Part shown: piece after piece, positions 24,091 to 26,485 of the stretch
Numbering within the stretch: the stretch's first letter is position 1
How the letters are laid out: each line of letters starts with the position of its first letter
Assembly (NCBI GenBank): GCA_035693025.1
Contig: DASSHI010000003.1
Location: 1-26,485, forward strand
Length of the DNA stretch: 26,485 bases
Direction of reading: 5' to 3'
Source: VRUE01 sp035693025
Lineage (GTDB): Bacteria > Actinomycetota > Thermoleophilia > Solirubrobacterales > 70-9
Notes under the pieces: model-generated
Database searches by the model: none
What the model saw: the letters and a program-made list of their open reading frames with translations, nothing else
Told to the model about the DNA's origin: nothing
Program-made: the position numbers and the translations under genes

Positions 24091-25266
24091 ATGAATCCCG
24101 ACAAGCCTCGCCTGCGCAGCTGGCTCGAGCAGCTCGAGCGGATCGAGAGGCCGTCGGCTTCCGAGGGGGAGCGGCGGGCGGCGGAGTGGCTGGTCGAGCG
24201 GTTTGGGGAGCTCGGAGCCGAGGCGCGGATCGAGGCGGAGCCTGCGCACGGGACCTACTGGTGGCCGCTTGGGATCGGGGCGGCGCTGGGGGCGCTGGGC
24301 GGGATCCTCGGCCTGCGTGGCCGGCGACTGCTCGGTGGGGCGATCGCCGGTGCGGCCGCGGCGGGCATGGCCTCGGACTTCCCGCCCGGAAAGCGCCTCA
24401 TGCGGCGCCTCCTCCCCCGCCGCACCACCTACAACGTCCTCTGCGAGCTCGGAGCGGCGGACGCCGAGCGCACGGTCGTCGTCATCGCCCACCATGACGC
24501 CGCTCACTCCGGCCTCGTCTTCCACCCGCAGATCCCCCACGTCGCCGACCGGCTGGGGCTGATCGAGCGCACCGACACCAGCCCGCCGCTGATGGCGCCG
24601 GTGATCGGCGGCCCGGCGCTGGCGGCGCTCGGCGCGCTCACCGGCCGGCGCCGGCTGACCAGGCTCGGCGTCCTGCTCGGCCTCGGATCGACCGCGGCGA
24701 TGGCGGAGATCGGCCTGCGCGACGTCGTCCCCGGCGCCAACGACAACGGCAGCGCCGTCGTCTCCCTGCTCGCCCTCGCCGAGAGCCTGGTCGAGCGGCC
24801 GCCCGAGAGCCTGCGGGTGATCCTGCTCTCGGTCGGCTCGGAGGAGTCCTTCAGCGAGGGCATGAAGGCCTTCGGCGAGCGCCACTTCCCCAGCCTGCCC
24901 CGCGAGAGCACCTTCTTCGTCTGCCTCGAGTCGACCGGCTCCCCCCATCTGCTCGTCCTGCGCGGCGAGGGCTTCCTCAAGATGCGCGACTACCCACAGC
25001 GCTCGCTCGCGCTGATGGACGAGCTCGCCGAGGAGCTCGGCATCCCCCTCTACCCCAACCTGCGCACGCGCAGCGGCACCGATGGCCTCGAGTCCGCCGC
25101 GGCGGGCTACGAGACGGCGGTGATCGCCAGCTGCACCGACCTCAAGCAACCCGCCAACTACCACTGGTGGCACGACCTCGCCGAGAACGTCGACTTCGAC
25201 ACCGTCGCCGACGGCATCAAGCTCAGCGAAGCGACGATCCGGCGCCTCGACGAGCGCTGGATGTAA
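24091..25266 (+). CDS. M28-family peptidase with inserted membrane segments
   Basis: A 391-residue zinc aminopeptidase-like protein. Expected metal and catalytic residues: His135-x-Asp region in AHHDAAHSG (about 134-136), Asp218 in PGANDNGSAV, Glu251-Glu252 in GSEESFSEGM, an acidic residue at 280 (CLES), and His358 in ANYHWWHD. Unusual for M28, hydrophobic Gly/Ala-rich stretches interrupt the fold at about 57-76, 79-97, 165-185 and 190-210, so it is probably anchored in the membrane. No signal peptide is seen. The start is the ATG after TAGGGT; an in-frame ATG 18 codons earlier lies inside the divergent M50 gene and is less likely. The substrate is unknown. Confidence 0.85.
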   Translation: MNPDKPRLRSWLEQLERIERPSASEGERRAAEWLVERFGELGAEARIEAEPAHGTYWWPLGIGAALGALGGILGLRGRRLLGGAIAGAAAAGMASDFPPGKRLMRRLLPRRTTYNVLCELGAADAERTVVVIAHHDAAHSGLVFHPQIPHVADRLGLIERTDTSPPLMAPVIGGPALAALGALTGRRRLTRLGVLLGLGSTAAMAEIGLRDVVPGANDNGSAVVSLLALAESLVERPPESLRVILLSVGSEESFSEGMKAFGERHFPSLPRESTFFVCLESTGSPHLLVLRGEGFLKMRDYPQRSLALMDELAEELGIPLYPNLRTRSGTDGLESAAAGYETAVIASCTDLKQPANYHWWHDLAENVDFDTVADGIKLSEATIRRLDERWM

Positions 25267-25329
25267 GCCTGTTCGCGTGTGGGAGTTCGTACGCGCCCCA
25301 GCCCGTAGAAAGTCCACAGCGACGACCGC

Positions 25330-25369
25330 CGAAATCCGACTGCGGGGTCGGATTTCGCATCTATAGGAT
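25330..25369 (+). promoter_or_regulatory. sdhA promoter with perfect 11-bp inverted repeat
   Basis: CGAAATCCGAC (25330-25340) and GTCGGATTTCG (25347-25357) form a perfect dyad with a 6-nt spacer. TAGGAT at 25364-25369 is a -10 box 7 nt before the GTG start. The dyad is centred about 33 nt before the likely transcript start, over the -35 position, as expected for a repressor operator. It could also act as a hairpin ending the M28 transcript, but no T-tract follows. Confidence 0.6.
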
Positions 25370-25376
25370 CGCCGCC

Positions 25377-26485
25377 GTGCCTACGCATGACGTATTGGTG
25401 ATCGGGGCCGGGCTAGCCGGACAGCGGGCAGCCCTGGCAGCCGCCGAGCAGGGTGTCTCGGTCGGGATCCTCTCCAAGGTCCACCCGGTCCGCTCGCACT
25501 CCAACGCCGCCCAGGGCGGGATCAACGCGGCGCTCAATCCCGAGGACTCCTGGGAGTCGCACGCCTACGACACGGTCAAGGGCTCCGACTACCTGGGCGA
25601 CCAGGACGCGATCTCGATCATGTGCGAAGAGGCGCCCGAGGAGATCCTCCACCTCGAGCACCTCGGCGTCACCTTCCACCGCAACGAGGAAGGCAAGCTC
25701 GGCACGCGCGCCTTCGGCGGCGCCTCCGCCGCCCGCACCTACTACGTCGCCGACATCACCGGCCAGGCGATCATGCACGTCCTCTACGAGCAGCTGATGA
25801 AGCACTCCGACACGGTCGCCCGCTACGAGGAGTGGTTCTGCACGGCGCTGGCGATGGACGAGAACGGCGAGTGCTGCGGCGTCGTCACCCGCAACGTCGC
25901 CGACGGGCAGATGCAGCTCTTCTCCGCCAAGTCGGTGATCCTCGCCACCGGCGGCAACGGCCAGGTCTGGAAGCCGACCACCAACGCCTTGATCTGCACC
26001 GGCGACGGGATCGCGATGGCCTACCGCGTCGGCGCCAAGCTGATGGACATGGAGATGATCCAGTACCACCCGACGACGCTGGCGGGCAAGGGCTTCCTGA
26101 TCACCGAGGGCGCCCGCGGCGAGGGCGCCCACCTGCTCAACGCGAAGGGCGAGCGCTTCATGGAGCGCTATGCGCCGAACAAGATGGAGCTCGCCTCGCG
26201 CGACGTCGTCTCGCGCGCCGAGCAGACCGAGATCAACGAGGGCCGCGGCTTCCCCGACGGCACCGTCGCCCTCGACGTCACGGTCGTGCCGAAGAAGCGC
26301 GTGCACGAGGCGCTGCGCGAGATCGTCCTCGTCGGCAAGGACTTCGCCGGCGTCGACATCACCCGCGAACCGATCCACATCAAGCCCGGCAACCACTACA
26401 CGATGGGCGGCGTCAAGACCGACGTCGACGGGCGCACCGACATCCCCGGCCTCTACGCCGCCGGCGAGACCGCCTGCGTCTCGGT
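25377..26485 (+). CDS. sdhA: Succinate dehydrogenase flavoprotein subunit, 3'-truncated by window edge
   Basis: The catalytic FAD subunit of complex II, oxidising succinate to fumarate at the membrane. The frame runs 369 codons to the window edge without a stop. It starts at a GTG seven nt after TAGGAT and has no Shine-Dalgarno sequence. Seen: VIGAGLAGQRAALAAAE for FAD binding; HSNAAQGGINAAL with His41, the residue that covalently carries FAD; RAFGGASAARTYYVAD; QYHPTTLAGKGFLITEGARG, the substrate-site region; and HYTMGGVKTDVDGRT with the GLYAAGE block at the edge. Other sdh subunits are not visible; if present they lie beyond the window, since the M28 gene lies directly upstream. Confidence 0.96.
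   Translation, partial: MPTHDVLVIGAGLAGQRAALAAAEQGVSVGILSKVHPVRSHSNAAQGGINAALNPEDSWESHAYDTVKGSDYLGDQDAISIMCEEAPEEILHLEHLGVTFHRNEEGKLGTRAFGGASAARTYYVADITGQAIMHVLYEQLMKHSDTVARYEEWFCTALAMDENGECCGVVTRNVADGQMQLFSAKSVILATGGNGQVWKPTTNALICTGDGIAMAYRVGAKLMDMEMIQYHPTTLAGKGFLITEGARGEGAHLLNAKGERFMERYAPNKMELASRDVVSRAEQTEINEGRGFPDGTVALDVTVVPKKRVHEALREIVLVGKDFAGVDITREPIHIKPGNHYTMGGVKTDVDGRTDIPGLYAAGETACVS

Overview
The window is GC-rich DNA densely packed with genes, from an actinobacterium. The mix of protein types (single-chain glycyl-tRNA synthetase, PRC-barrel and DUF4242 proteins, MMPL transporter, AlkZ-like winged-helix protein, monomer-type NADP isocitrate dehydrogenase) and the apparent leaderless promoters suggest Actinomycetota, perhaps class Thermoleophilia; the class is inference. 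It reads as ordinary chromosome: no rRNA, tRNA, transposase, phage gene or CRISPR array was seen. Both ends cut through genes: glycyl-tRNA synthetase on the left and sdhA on the right.

Layout. 1-3.1 kb: the 3' part of glyQS (+), converging on a minus-strand set: PRC-barrel protein, FKBP lipoprotein and AlkZ-like protein. 3.2-6.4 kb (+): a small ABM-like protein, an acyl-CoA ligase, and an R2lox-type di-metal oxidase fused to an SCP2 lipid-binding domain. 6.5-10.9 kb (-): TetR, MMPL transporter, amidase. 10.9-15.9 kb (-): a small membrane-anchored protein, and an Hsp20-Lon-glycosyltransferase operon read leftwards. 15.9-16.4 kb: two large structured inverted repeats and a four-cysteine mini-protein. 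16.5-17.8 kb (+): a fatty-acid hydroxylase and an AT-hook-like winged-helix protein. 17.9-20.8 kb (-): TetR-icd-mdh. 20.9-22.9 kb (+): DUF4242 protein and an AidB-type acyl-CoA dehydrogenase. 22.9-25.3 kb: divergent M50 and M28 peptidases. 25.4 kb to end: sdhA.

Themes. Lipid metabolism recurs (acyl-CoA ligase, R2lox-SCP2, fatty-acid hydroxylase, acyl-CoA dehydrogenase, MMPL exporter), as do TCA genes (icd, mdh, sdhA) and protein quality control (FKBP, Hsp20, Lon, M50, M28).

Non-coding signals. At least ten genes carry a TANNNT box only 6-9 nt before the start codon and no Shine-Dalgarno sequence, which points to leaderless transcripts. Two ~114-nt inverted repeats between convergent genes share a core and differ by paired (compensatory) substitutions. 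A possible three-way-junction element follows the four-cysteine gene, and a perfect 11-bp inverted repeat sits over the -35 position of the sdhA promoter. The best candidates for something undescribed are the R2lox-SCP2 fusion with its neighbours and the covarying inverted-repeat family.
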